DNA from: Mycobacterium sp. Aquia_213
Lineage (GTDB): Bacteria > Actinomycetota > Actinomycetes > Mycobacteriales > Mycobacteriaceae
DNA: 64,000 nucleotides
Assembly (NCBI RefSeq): GCF_026625985.1
Contig: NZ_CP113116.1
Location: 1,178,001-1,242,000, forward strand
Reading direction: 5' to 3'
Positions 1 to 7,952 of this stretch are shown piece after piece. The position numbers were made by a program, and so were the translations under genes. The notes under the pieces were generated by a model. That model had not been told where the DNA came from, did no database searches, and saw only the letters and a list, made by a program, of their open reading frames with translations. Position 1 is the first letter of the stretch, and each line of letters opens with the position of its first letter.

Positions 1-769
1 ACGCCATGATCCAGATCGCCGCCACGTTGCTGATCAGGGAAATGTTGTCCGCGCTGAACAAGCTCCCCAATCCGGTGGACGAGTCTGCGACCAGACTTGA
101 CGACGCGAGTCCGGTCGGCGTCGACAGCGCCTCCAACGTCGGCGAAACGGTGGAAACCAGATTCTGCAAGGCGGATTGGGTGCCGGCCGACATGCCGGTG
201 GCCTTGGCGACCGCGATCTCCTGCGCGGACACTCCGCTGTCGTCGGTCACGTTCGGCGCCGGGGTGAACGGCGTCACGTCGGTCGCGATCGCCGAATTCG
301 CTGCGTACTGGTACATCGCCGAAGCGTCCTGCGCCCACATCTCGCCGTATTGGGCCTCGTTCATCGCGATCGCCGGCGAATTCTGGCCGAAGAAGTTGGT
401 GGCGGTCAGCGAGGCGAGTTGGGTCCGATTGGCGAAGACCGCCGGTGGCGGGACGGTCATCGCGAAGGCGGCTTCATAGGCCTCCACGGCAAGCCGGGCC
501 TGACCCGCGGACTCGGCGGCCCGCGCGGCCGCCCCGGTGGTCCATGCGACGTATGGCCCGAACGCGGATGCCATGGACAGTGAGGAAGGTCCCAGCCACC
601 GTCCGGTGGTCAATCCCGCGATCACTGTTCGGTAGGAACTTGCCACGAAATGCAGTTCGGAAGCCAGGTTTTCCCAGGCAACCGCGGCGGCCGAGAGCGA
701 TAGCGGGCCGGGACCGGCATACATCCGCGTCGAGTTCACCTCGGGGGGCAAGGCGCCAAAATCGATCAC
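1..769 (-). CDS. PPE family protein, C-terminus beyond the window edge
   Basis: PPE proteins are mycobacterial cell-surface or secreted proteins, normally exported by ESX systems as heterodimers with a PE partner. Reading from a GTG at 769, the product opens VIDFGALPPEVNSTRMYAGP, with the diagnostic PPE residues near position 8. It continues with the helical PPE domain, including PPPAVFANRTQL and MWAQDASAMYQYAANS, which are typical of residues 120-170. About 256 codons are present and the frame stays open to the edge, so the C-terminal subgroup cannot be assigned. The GTG overlaps the TGA of the short upstream PE-like frame (GTGA), implying translational coupling. The domain call is secure; the start is likely but not proven. 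Confidence 0.9.
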   Translation of the reverse strand, partial: MIDFGALPPEVNSTRMYAGPGPLSLSAAAVAWENLASELHFVASSYRTVIAGLTTGRWLGPSSLSMASAFGPYVAWTTGAAARAAESAGQARLAVEAYEAAFAMTVPPPAVFANRTQLASLTATNFFGQNSPAIAMNEAQYGEMWAQDASAMYQYAANSAIATDVTPFTPAPNVTDDSGVSAQEIAVAKATGMSAGTQSALQNLVSTVSPTLEALSTPTGLASSSLVADSSTGLGSLFSADNISLISNVAAIWIMA

Positions 770-894
770 TTCGAACCCGCGCTTGAGTCGACCGGGACCG
801 CGGCGGCGGTGCGTGAGCTGGACAGGAATCCGTCGGCCGATGGTGTGCAGGCCAACGCGGCCCGGTATCCGGGTCGCATGGTGACCAGCGACAT
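766..894 (-). pseudogene. Truncated PE-like leader gene coupled to the PPE gene
   Basis: A 42-codon frame starts at ATG 894 behind a strong ribosome-binding sequence (AAAGGGGGAAG) and ends in a TGA that overlaps the PPE start. Its first residues, MSLVTMRP, match the N-terminal signature of PE proteins (MSFVTTxPE), and AAAVP occurs where PE domains carry similar small residues. A normal PE domain has about 100 residues, so most of the second helix and the YxxxD/E export motif are missing. The position directly upstream of a PPE gene is where a PE partner is expected. I infer a decayed or deleted PE gene that still provides translation initiation; a genuine short gene cannot be excluded. Confidence 0.5.
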
Positions 895-1236
895 GTACTT
901 CCCCCTTTGGCGGCCGACGTACCAAACTGACTCCCCCATAATAGCGCACAAACCATACTTTTAGTTCTCATCTAAGGTATGATCTTTACTACAGGTATCT
1001 AACGCTCCGGCTCGCGGACTCAAGGATGGGTCCTCCGGCGGCTGCTAACCTCAGTAGTGGCCAAATGTCGCTTGGGGCACTCGGTGAGTGTTCGCTCTGG
1101 ACCGCGGAAGAAGCGAGGTGCGTGCCCTGCTTGACGGCATCGAAATCGTGGGGTCGATACACCACACGCACCCTGGACGCTGGCGTCGCCGGCTATCTGC
1201 GACGCGCGGGATCGCGAAGGTGAGTTCGCCGAACCG
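895..1236. other. Intergenic region between the PE/PPE pair and the first TetR gene
   Basis: No convincing gene is seen in these 342 bases. The left part, down to about 985, is unusually AT-rich for this genome and should hold the promoter of the leftward PE/PPE pair. It contains an imperfect inverted repeat, ACCATACTT at 952-960 and AAGGTATGAT at 974-983, followed by another AGGTAT at about 993. The right part is GC-rich and presumably carries the TetR promoter, but no clear -10 box was recognised. Confidence 0.4.
952..983. promoter_or_regulatory. Imperfect inverted repeat, possible TetR operator
   Basis: ACCATACTT and AAGGTATGAT form an imperfect dyad with a 13-base spacer in the AT-rich stretch upstream of the PE/PPE pair and the TetR genes. 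A related GGTAT dyad lies after the second TetR gene. The operator role is inferred from the symmetry and the neighbouring TetR genes only. Confidence 0.3.
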
Positions 1237-1917
1237 ATGACTTCTCAATCCCACGATGGCCGCGCCGACGCGACGCGGCGACAGATTTTGCGAGCTGCCT
1301 CGCATCAGTTCGCGCGACGGCCCTACCACGACGTCGGTCTCGACGACATCCTCGCCGAAGCCGAACTGACCAAGGGGGCCATGTACTTCCATTTCAAGTC
1401 GAAGCACGCGTTGGCCGTCGCGATCATCGAAAGGCAGACCACCTCGGGCACCAGCGCCGTGCAAGATCTGATGAAGCGCGGACTTTCGGGCCTCGAGACC
1501 CTCATCGACTTCTCCTACCTCATTGCTGTCGGCGACATCACGACCGACGCCGTGCGGGCGGGCCTCAACCTCATCGAGTCGGTCGGACGGACGCAGGGAC
1601 TGCAGGAGAAGTTGTTGGACAACTGGGTCAAAGCGTTGGCCGGCGTTGTCGAGCAAGCCATTGCCGAAGGCGACATCGATCCACGGAATGATCCGCATGA
1701 TGTCGGACGCCTGTTGGTGTCCTTACATATGGGGCTGCGACAAACCAGCACTCTGGATCAACCGGAACGATTCCTGCTCGACGTGGAGAAGTGTTGGACC
1801 TTCATCCTGACCGGCATCCTGCAGCCGGACCGGTTCGAGTACTTCGGCCAATTCCTCAAGCGGCGTGCGACGCTCGCGATCAACGCTACTTCCACTGACA
1901 CGGACTCGCCGCAATAG
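1237..1917 (+). CDS. TetR/AcrR family transcriptional regulator (first of a tandem pair)
   Basis: This 226-residue protein has an N-terminal TetR helix-turn-helix at about residues 14-60 (TRRQILRAA, then LTKGAMYFHFKSKHALA). The ligand-binding domain is all-helical and ends with YFGQFLKRRA near residue 205. The overall style, including LTKGAMYFHFxSK and the YFGQFL tail, resembles the ArpA/ScbR gamma-butyrolactone-receptor-like branch of TetR proteins. The ligand is unknown. The next gene is a paralogue sharing the same signatures and lies about 120 bases downstream in the same direction, so the two may be cotranscribed. The start is the first ATG after a GC-rich leader. Confidence 0.85.
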   Translation: MTSQSHDGRADATRRQILRAASHQFARRPYHDVGLDDILAEAELTKGAMYFHFKSKHALAVAIIERQTTSGTSAVQDLMKRGLSGLETLIDFSYLIAVGDITTDAVRAGLNLIESVGRTQGLQEKLLDNWVKALAGVVEQAIAEGDIDPRNDPHDVGRLLVSLHMGLRQTSTLDQPERFLLDVEKCWTFILTGILQPDRFEYFGQFLKRRATLAINATSTDTDSPQ

Positions 1918-2035
1918 GAGTGGGGCGGGCTGGTCGATCGGTTTATGTGTAGCGGCTGTTAATCTGCTTGCGAGGCAATGTGAGACGGGATCAACAGAAC
2001 CTGCGCAGCGACGACAGTCCGGAGGCATAACGGCA

Positions 2036-2719
2036 ATGGCGCGCCAGGTTCGCTCCGAAGCGACTCGCCGAAAGATCCTCACCGCCGCAATCGAAGTTTT
2101 CGGCGAGGTCGGATATCCGGCCGCCGGATGGAGTGCGATCATCGAGCGCACCGGAATGACCAAGGGCGCCCTCTACCATCACTTCGATTCGAAAGAAATG
2201 TTGGCGTCAGCCATCATTGAAGAAGGCTCCGACCGGCTGCTCAGCGCTTTTCGGGGCGTGTGCGGGCCGTCATCGCCGGGGCTGGAGAACTTGCTGCACG
2301 GCACCTTTACGATCGTCAAAGTGCTGAGCTCAGACGAAATCGCCAGCGCGGCTGAGCATTTGATCGCTGCGCTGGGTGGGTTCAACCCGGCTGCCGGGCG
2401 TTTCTGCACGGACCTGGTTGCGCTGGTGGCAGCCGAGGCGCAACGGGCAATCTCCGAAGGAGACCTGCGCAACGACCAGGATCCGGCGGTGATCGGCGAG
2501 TCGATCGTCGGCGCCATCTTCGGAATGCGCTTGCTGTCCAACGCGATATCTGGGCCCGAGAGCAAACGGCCCATTGATGGCATCAAGCGTCTGACTCAGA
2601 TCTGGGAGCTTCTTCTCCCCGGCATGGTCTCCGAAGCGTCGCAGGCTTACTTCGGGCAATTCCTTAGTCGCGAAGCAATGCGCCATGCGCGGGCCGACGC
2701 AACGACATTGGATAGCTAG
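2036..2719 (+). CDS. TetR/AcrR family transcriptional regulator (second of a tandem pair)
   Basis: The product is 227 residues, starting MARQVRSEATRRKILTAAIE. I chose ATG 2036 because GGAGG lies 10 bases upstream, and the frame before it has no TetR similarity. The helix-turn-helix covers about residues 10-55, with MTKGALYHHFDSKEMLA as recognition region. The C-terminus AYFGQFLSREAMRHARA parallels YFGQFLKRRA of the upstream paralogue, indicating tandem duplication followed by divergence. Like its neighbour it looks like a gamma-butyrolactone-receptor-type repressor; targets and ligand are unknown. Autoregulation, or control of the divergent PE/PPE pair, is possible. Confidence 0.87.
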   Translation: MARQVRSEATRRKILTAAIEVFGEVGYPAAGWSAIIERTGMTKGALYHHFDSKEMLASAIIEEGSDRLLSAFRGVCGPSSPGLENLLHGTFTIVKVLSSDEIASAAEHLIAALGGFNPAAGRFCTDLVALVAAEAQRAISEGDLRNDQDPAVIGESIVGAIFGMRLLSNAISGPESKRPIDGIKRLTQIWELLLPGMVSEASQAYFGQFLSREAMRHARADATTLDS

Positions 2720-2735
2720 CTAGCCTCAGGCATAC

Positions 2736-2748
2736 ATACCTTTGGTAT
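2736..2748. promoter_or_regulatory. Short perfect dyad ATACC-TTT-GGTAT
   Basis: A perfect 5-base dyad with a 3-base centre lies between the stop of the second TetR gene and the stop of the convergent PAS gene. It is too short and AT-rich for a strong terminator, and its GGTAT arm matches the dyad upstream of the TetR pair. It could be a TetR operator outlier or chance. Confidence 0.25.
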
Positions 2749-2776
2749 CGATCAACGCTATTTTCAAACCCGCGGT

Positions 2777-3223
2777 TTAATGCTCTTCGTCCCATAACTG
2801 CTCGGTCAAATCTTGGAACGTCGCCAGGGCGAATCGGTCGTCGGCCCGCATTCCCACGGACTTGCTCATCAGCGCGCGCACGACCGAGCCGTCTTTGTGC
2901 GCCAGTTCGACGACCTCGTTCGCCAGGGCATGAACGACCGACAGCAGCGAGGATTCCGAGTCGGGGGCCTGGTGGAAAACCTCACCGAAGCGCAGCGCCA
3001 AGACCTCGTCCGACTCGTAGCCCACCATTTCCGCGAATGCGGTGTTGGTGAACAAGATCGCGCCGTCGTCGCCGACCGCCAGCACCGGGACCGGAATCCG
3101 CTCCAGCACCACCAGGGCAGGCAGCTGCTTCAACGTGGTCATCGGAGATTGATTGTGCTGGTGCCGATTCTGTCGTCGCTCCACAGCCCGATTATGGTCT
3201 ATGCCAGAGGTCATGTTGGACAT
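2777..3223 (-). CDS. Single PAS-domain protein
   Basis: The product has about 148 residues and is almost entirely one PAS fold. Residues 30-60 carry LPALVVLERIPVPVLAVGDD, followed by ILFTNTAFAEMVGY, the classic PAS beginning; the end, FALATFQDLTEQ, is a typical PAC terminus. There is no kinase, cyclase or DNA-binding domain, so it is a sensor module without its own output. It may partner with another protein. ATG 3223 has AGGA a few bases upstream; ATG 3142 (MTTLKQLP) is an alternative that would remove a low-complexity 27-residue lead. The gene lies downstream of metG on the same strand with a 54-base gap. Confidence 0.75.
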   Translation of the reverse strand: MSNMTSGIDHNRAVERRQNRHQHNQSPMTTLKQLPALVVLERIPVPVLAVGDDGAILFTNTAFAEMVGYESDEVLALRFGEVFHQAPDSESSLLSVVHALANEVVELAHKDGSVVRALMSKSVGMRADDRFALATFQDLTEQLWDEEH

Positions 3224-3277
3224 ATTTCCTAACGCGTGCGCTGACGGCGGTTTGCTGCCACTTCTTTTCGCTGTTGC

Positions 3278-4834
3278 TTACTCGTCTTCGGAAGCTGGCT
3301 GATACCGGGGGAACACGCCGGTGGGGGCTGGCAATTCCGAGCCAGGGATTAGCCGCGCGGCGATCGCCGCAAACGTCCGCTGGTCGTCGGCCTGACCGAG
3401 CAGGTCCAGCAGCTTGCCCGCCGACTCCGGCATGACCGGCGCAACCAGCAGCGCCGCGATACGGACCGCCTCGCACGTCGTGTAGAGGACGGTGCGGAAG
3501 CGCACCTGATCCGCCTCGGATTCGCTCTTGCGCAACACCCATGGCTGCTGGGCCGAAAAGTATTTGTTCGCCTCGCCCAGCATCAGCCAGATCGCCTCGA
3601 GCGCCAAGTGCATCGCCTGCTCGTCGAAGCTGGCGCGCACCCGCTCCAACAACGCGTCGGCCGTCTTGAGCAGCTCGGCATCGGCGGCGGTGAATTCGCC
3701 GGGTTCGGGCATCACCCCGCCGAGATTTTTGGCGATCATCGACAACGACCGTTGCGCCAGGTTCCCCAACTCGTTGGCCAGATCGGTGTTGATCCGGTTG
3801 ATGATGGCCTCTTCGCTGTAGCTGCCGTCCTGGCCGAACGGCACCTCGCGCAGCAGGAAATAGCGCAGCTGGTCCACGCCGAACGCGTCGACCAGCGCCA
3901 CCGGGTCGATGGTGTTGCCCACTGACTTGCTCATCTTCTCGCCGCGGTTGTGCAAGAAACCGTGCGCGAAAACCCTTCGCGGAAGCTCGATTCCGGCCGA
4001 CATCAAAAACGCCGGCCAGTAGACCGCATGGAACCTGATGATGTCCTTGCCGATCATGTGTAGATCGGCGGGCCAGTAGCGGCGGAACAGCTCCGAGTCC
4101 GTGTCGGGGAATCCGGCGCCGGTGAGGTAGTTGGTCAGCGCGTCGACCCAGACGTACATGACGTGGTCGGGGTGCTCGGGCACCTGCACGCCCCAGTCGA
4201 ACGTGGTTCGCGAGATCGAGAAATCGGTCAGCCCACCGGAGACGAAGCTGACGACCTCGTTGCGCCGCACCTCGGGCCCGATGAAGTCGGGGTTGGCTTC
4301 GTAGTGGGCCAGCAGCTTGTCGGCGTACGCCGAGAGCCGGAAGAAGAAGGTCTGCTCCTTCTCGCTCCAGGTCACCGGTGCGCCGGTCTCGGTGGCGATG
4401 CGGGTGCCGTCGACCACCTCGGTCTCCGAGTCGCTGAAGTACCGCTCGTCGCGCACCGAATACCACCCGGAATAGGTAGCCAGATAGATGTCTCCGGCGG
4501 CCTCCATGCGCCGCCAGATCTCCTTGGACGCCTCGTGGTGGTCGGCGTCGGTGGTGCGGATAAAGCGGCTGAACGAGATGTTCAGCGCCTCCTGCATGCG
4601 TTGGAACACATCGGAATTGCGCCGGGCCAGCTCGGCGGTCGGCACGCCCGCGGCGGCCGCGGTTTCGGCGACCTTCTGGCCGTGCTCGTCGGTTCCGGTC
4701 AGGAAGCGCACGTCGAAACCGTCGAGCCGCTTGAAGCGGGCGATCGCGTCGGTCGCGATGTATTCGTAGGCGTGACCCACGTGCGGCGCACCGTTTGGAT
4801 ACGCGATCGCAGTGGTGACGTAATAGGGCCTCAT
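3278..4834 (-). CDS. metG: Methionyl-tRNA synthetase
   Basis: This class I aminoacyl-tRNA synthetase charges tRNA-Met with methionine in the cytoplasm. The 518-residue protein starts MRPYYVTTAIAYPNGAPHVGH, containing the HIGH-type motif (HVGH), and has the KMSKSVGN motif around residue 310. It lacks the C-terminal tRNA-binding extension of longer MetG forms, as usual in mycobacteria (metS/metG, Rv1007c). Its start lies only 24 bases from that of the divergent tatD, so the two promoters must overlap. The call is unambiguous. Confidence 0.97.
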   Translation of the reverse strand: MRPYYVTTAIAYPNGAPHVGHAYEYIATDAIARFKRLDGFDVRFLTGTDEHGQKVAETAAAAGVPTAELARRNSDVFQRMQEALNISFSRFIRTTDADHHEASKEIWRRMEAAGDIYLATYSGWYSVRDERYFSDSETEVVDGTRIATETGAPVTWSEKEQTFFFRLSAYADKLLAHYEANPDFIGPEVRRNEVVSFVSGGLTDFSISRTTFDWGVQVPEHPDHVMYVWVDALTNYLTGAGFPDTDSELFRRYWPADLHMIGKDIIRFHAVYWPAFLMSAGIELPRRVFAHGFLHNRGEKMSKSVGNTIDPVALVDAFGVDQLRYFLLREVPFGQDGSYSEEAIINRINTDLANELGNLAQRSLSMIAKNLGGVMPEPGEFTAADAELLKTADALLERVRASFDEQAMHLALEAIWLMLGEANKYFSAQQPWVLRKSESEADQVRFRTVLYTTCEAVRIAALLVAPVMPESAGKLLDLLGQADDQRTFAAIAARLIPGSELPAPTGVFPRYQPASEDE

Positions 4835-4858
4835 CGAGATTCACCCTATTGTGTGCGC

Positions 4859-5713
4859 GTGAGCTCCAGCCGACCTGGTAAACGAGAAGCGCCGCCCGCC
4901 CCGGAGCCGCTGGCGCCGCTGATCGATGCGCACACTCACCTCGACGCATGCGGCGCCCGCGACGCCGCCGATGTGGTGGCCATCCTCGAGCGTGCCGCGG
5001 CGGTCGGAGTCGGCGCGGTCGTCACGATCGCCGACGATCTGGACTCGGCGCGCTGGGTGACCCGGGCGGCCGGCTGGGACCCGCGCGTGTACGCCGCCGT
5101 CGCGTTGCACCCGACGCGCGCGGACGCCCTCGACGACGACGCCCGCGCCGAGATCGAGCGGCTGGTGGCCGACCCCCGCGTGGTGGCCGTCGGGGAGACG
5201 GGCATGGATCTGTACTGGCCCGGCCGGTTGGACGGCTGCGCCGCGCCCGAGGTGCAGCGGGAGGCCTTCGCTTGGCATATCGACCTGGCCAAGCGGTGCG
5301 GCAAACCGCTGATGATTCACAACCGGGATGCCGACGCCGCGGTGCTCGACGTGCTGGACGCCGAGGGCGCGCCCGACGTCGTGATCTTCCACTGCTTTTC
5401 GTCGGACAGCGCAATGGCCCGCCGCTGCGTCGACGCCGGGTGGTTTATCAGCCTGTCCGGGACGGTGAGCTTCCGTAACGCTCGCGCGCTGCGCGAGGCC
5501 GTGCCGTTGATTCCGGCCGAACAGCTGCTGGTGGAAACTGATGCGCCCTTTTTGACACCGCATCCTTATCGTGGCGCACCCAATGAGCCCTATTGCCTTC
5601 CTTATACTGTTCGTGCGATCACGGAACTGCTCGATCGCCCGGCGGAAGAACTAGCCCGAATCACCACGAGCAATGCCGGGCGGGTCTACGGACTCGTCGA
5701 ATCGGGCGGGTGA
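4859..5713 (+). CDS. tatD: TatD family metal-dependent hydrolase (DNase)
   Basis: TatD proteins are TIM-barrel metal-dependent nucleases implicated in DNA repair and quality control. Metal ligands are visible in order: IDAHTHLDAC near residue 20, VGETGMD, LMIHNRD, FHCFSSD and VETDAPFLTPHP. The frame is open far upstream across metG, but coding similarity begins near PLIDAHTHLD, so I place the start at GTG 4859. A CCTATT-like -10 just upstream suggests a leaderless transcript. About 284 residues result, slightly longer at the N-terminus than I recall for Rv1008. rpfB follows in the same direction after a 143-base leader. Confidence 0.93.
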   Translation: MSSSRPGKREAPPAPEPLAPLIDAHTHLDACGARDAADVVAILERAAAVGVGAVVTIADDLDSARWVTRAAGWDPRVYAAVALHPTRADALDDDARAEIERLVADPRVVAVGETGMDLYWPGRLDGCAAPEVQREAFAWHIDLAKRCGKPLMIHNRDADAAVLDVLDAEGAPDVVIFHCFSSDSAMARRCVDAGWFISLSGTVSFRNARALREAVPLIPAEQLLVETDAPFLTPHPYRGAPNEPYCLPYTVRAITELLDRPAEELARITTSNAGRVYGLVESGG

Positions 5714-5856
5714 TTTCCACAACACATTCGTGCCGGAGTTGCTCCAGGTTGACCGGTTCGTTACCGTCTTGTGATCGAATCGTTGGTTTATTGCACCGTT
5801 GTCGAATACTGCCGGGTAGGTCGTTAAGTGGTTGCTGAGGTCGGGGTAGAAGCGCG
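5714..5856 (+). promoter_or_regulatory. rpfB upstream leader region
   Basis: The 143 bases between tatD and rpfB contain no gene and are less GC-rich than their neighbours. They include GTTACCGTCTTGTGATCG and GTTGGTTTATTGCACCG. In M. tuberculosis the rpfB-ksgA-ispE operon is reported to be controlled by an RNA switch in the rpfB 5' leader, and this region is the positional equivalent. I cannot fold it reliably by eye, so the regulatory RNA is inferred from synteny. Confidence 0.4.
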
Positions 5857-6984
5857 TTGACTGTACTGAGAAGACTTCATCAGACCCCATCACCGATGTT
5901 GCGGCTGGTAGCCGCAGGACTGCTGTTAGTACTCGCGTTCGCCGGCGGTTTCGCGGTCTCGGTATCCAAGACGGTGACGTTGACCGTCGACGGCATCGCG
6001 ATGCGGGTGACGACGATGAAATCGCGCGTGCTCGACATCGTCGAAGAGAACGGCTACGTCGTCGATAAGCGCGACGATCTGTACCCCGCCGCTGATGTCC
6101 AGATTCACAATGCCGACAAGATCACGCTGCGGCGCAGCCGGCCGCTGCAGATCTCGCTGGACGGCAGCGACACCAAGCAGGTGTGGACGACGGCTTCCAC
6201 CGTCGACGAGGCGCTGGCTCAGCTCGCGATGACCGACACCGCCCCCGCCGCCGCCTCGCGCGGCAGCCGGGTTCCGCTGGCCGGAATGGCCCTGCCGGTC
6301 GTCAGCGCCAAGACCGTCCAGATCAACGACGGCGGCACGATCCGCATGGTGCACCTGCCGGCGCCGAACGTCGCGGGCCTGCTGAATGCCGCCGGCGTGC
6401 CCCTGCAGGACAGCGACCAGGTGGCGCCCGCCGCGACCGCGCCGATCGTCGACGGCATGCAGATCCAGGTGACGCGTAACCGCATCGAGAAGGTCACCGA
6501 GCGAATCCCGTTGGCGCCCAACGCGCGCAAGGTCGAAGACCCCGACATGAACATGAGCCGCCAGGTTGTCGAAGACCCGGGTAGCCCGGGCACGCAGGAC
6601 GTCACCTATGCGGTGGCGACGGTCAACGGCGTGGAGACCGGACGGCTGCCGATCGCGAACATCGTGATCGCGCCGGCCCGCGACTCCGTGGTGCGGGTGG
6701 GCACCAAACCCGGCACCGAGGTGCCCCCGGTGACCGACGGATCCATCTGGGATGCGATCGCGGGCTGCGAGGCCGGTGGAAACTGGGCGATCAACACCGG
6801 CAACGGCTATTACGGCGGCGTGCAATTCGACCAAAGCACCTGGGAGCGCAACGGCGGGTTGCGATTTGCCCCCCGTGCCGATCTCGCCAGCCGCGACGAG
6901 CAGATCACCGTCGCCGAGGTGACCAGGGAGCGCCAGGGTTGGGGCGCGTGGCCAGTGTGCAGCGGAAGAGCCGGTGCACACTGA
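5857..6984 (+). CDS. rpfB: Resuscitation-promoting factor B
   Basis: RpfB is a secreted or membrane-anchored muralytic enzyme that helps dormant cells resume growth, working with the endopeptidase RipA. From the TTG at 5857 it has 375 residues: a short basic N-terminus, a hydrophobic anchor (LRLVAAGLLLVLAFAGG), repeated DUF348 modules (about residues 40-230), a G5 domain containing KVTERIPLAPNA, and the C-terminal lysozyme-like Rpf domain (SIWDAIAGCEAGGNW, GYYGGVQF). The catalytic Glu is in AGCEAGGNW. ATG 5896 (MLRLVAAG) is the alternative start and matches the M. tuberculosis annotation I remember. It overlaps ksgA, supporting an rpfB-ksgA-ispE operon. Confidence 0.95.
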   Translation: MTVLRRLHQTPSPMLRLVAAGLLLVLAFAGGFAVSVSKTVTLTVDGIAMRVTTMKSRVLDIVEENGYVVDKRDDLYPAADVQIHNADKITLRRSRPLQISLDGSDTKQVWTTASTVDEALAQLAMTDTAPAAASRGSRVPLAGMALPVVSAKTVQINDGGTIRMVHLPAPNVAGLLNAAGVPLQDSDQVAPAATAPIVDGMQIQVTRNRIEKVTERIPLAPNARKVEDPDMNMSRQVVEDPGSPGTQDVTYAVATVNGVETGRLPIANIVIAPARDSVVRVGTKPGTEVPPVTDGSIWDAIAGCEAGGNWAINTGNGYYGGVQFDQSTWERNGGLRFAPRADLASRDEQITVAEVTRERQGWGAWPVCSGRAGAH

Positions 6985-7880
6985 CGATCCAGCTGCTCGG
7001 ACGCACCGATATCAGGCGGCTGGCCAAAGAACTTGAATTTCGGCCACGAAAATCGTTGGGCCAGAATTTCGTCCACGACGCCAACACGGTCCGGCGGATA
7101 GTTTCGATCTCCGGAATCGGTCGCGCGGATCATGTGCTGGAGGTCGGCCCGGGTCTCGGCTCGCTCACGCTGGCGCTGCTTGACCGCGGCGCCACGGTCA
7201 CCGCCATCGAAATCGACCCGGTGCTCGCCGAGCGGCTCCCGCAGACCGTCAGCGAGCACTCACACAGCGAGATCCAGCGCCTGACGGTGTGCAACCGCGA
7301 CGTGTTGAACCTCAGGCGAGACGAGCTGGCCTTTGCACATGGCCAAGCGCCGACCGCCGTCGTCGCCAATCTGCCCTACAACGTCGCCGTGCCGGCATTG
7401 CTGCATCTGCTCGCCGAATTTCCGTCCATCGCGACCCTCACCGTGATGGTGCAGGCAGAGGTCGCCGAGCGGCTTGCGGCCGAGCCGGGCGGCAAGGAGT
7501 ACGGCGTGCCCAGCGTCAAGGCGCGTTTCTTCGGACGGGTCCGTCGGTGCGGCATGGTCTCGCCGACCGTGTTCTGGCCGGTGCCCCGCGTCTATTCCGG
7601 GCTGGTCCGCATCGACCGGTACGACGCGGCGCCGTGGCCCACCGATGACGCCTTCCGGCGCCAGGTATTCAAACTGATCGATATCGCGTTTGCCCAACGG
7701 CGCAAGACGTCTCGCAACGCGTTTCTGGAGTGGGCGGGCTCGGGCAACGAGTCGGCAAATCGATTGCTGGCGGCCAGCATTGATCCCGCCCGCCGCGGCG
7801 AGACGCTGTCCATCGACGACTTCGTGCGGCTGTTGCGTCGCTCCGGCGACCCGACACAATCGCAGGCCTCCGGCAGCTGA
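6957..7880 (+). CDS. ksgA: 16S rRNA dimethyladenosine methyltransferase
   Basis: KsgA (RsmA) dimethylates two adjacent adenosines near the 3' end of 16S rRNA during late 30S maturation. Visible motifs are RPRKSLGQNFVHD, the SAM-binding LEVGPGLGSLTLALL, and the catalytic VVANLPYNVAVP. The start is uncertain because it overlaps the end of rpfB. GTG 6957 (VQRKSRCTLTIQLLG) gives the same distance to LTIxLLGRT that I recall for the M. tuberculosis protein; TTG 6939 is an alternative. Length is about 307 residues. It is translationally coupled to rpfB, and ispE follows after 72 bases. Confidence 0.94.
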   Translation: MQRKSRCTLTIQLLGRTDIRRLAKELEFRPRKSLGQNFVHDANTVRRIVSISGIGRADHVLEVGPGLGSLTLALLDRGATVTAIEIDPVLAERLPQTVSEHSHSEIQRLTVCNRDVLNLRRDELAFAHGQAPTAVVANLPYNVAVPALLHLLAEFPSIATLTVMVQAEVAERLAAEPGGKEYGVPSVKARFFGRVRRCGMVSPTVFWPVPRVYSGLVRIDRYDAAPWPTDDAFRRQVFKLIDIAFAQRRKTSRNAFLEWAGSGNESANRLLAASIDPARRGETLSIDDFVRLLRRSGDPTQSQASGS

Positions 7881-7952
7881 CCCCGGCACCGTTGCGTGTA
7901 GAAGGCTGCCCGCAGCGATAGTCTGCTGCGGTGGCTGGCTGGGAGACCGAGG

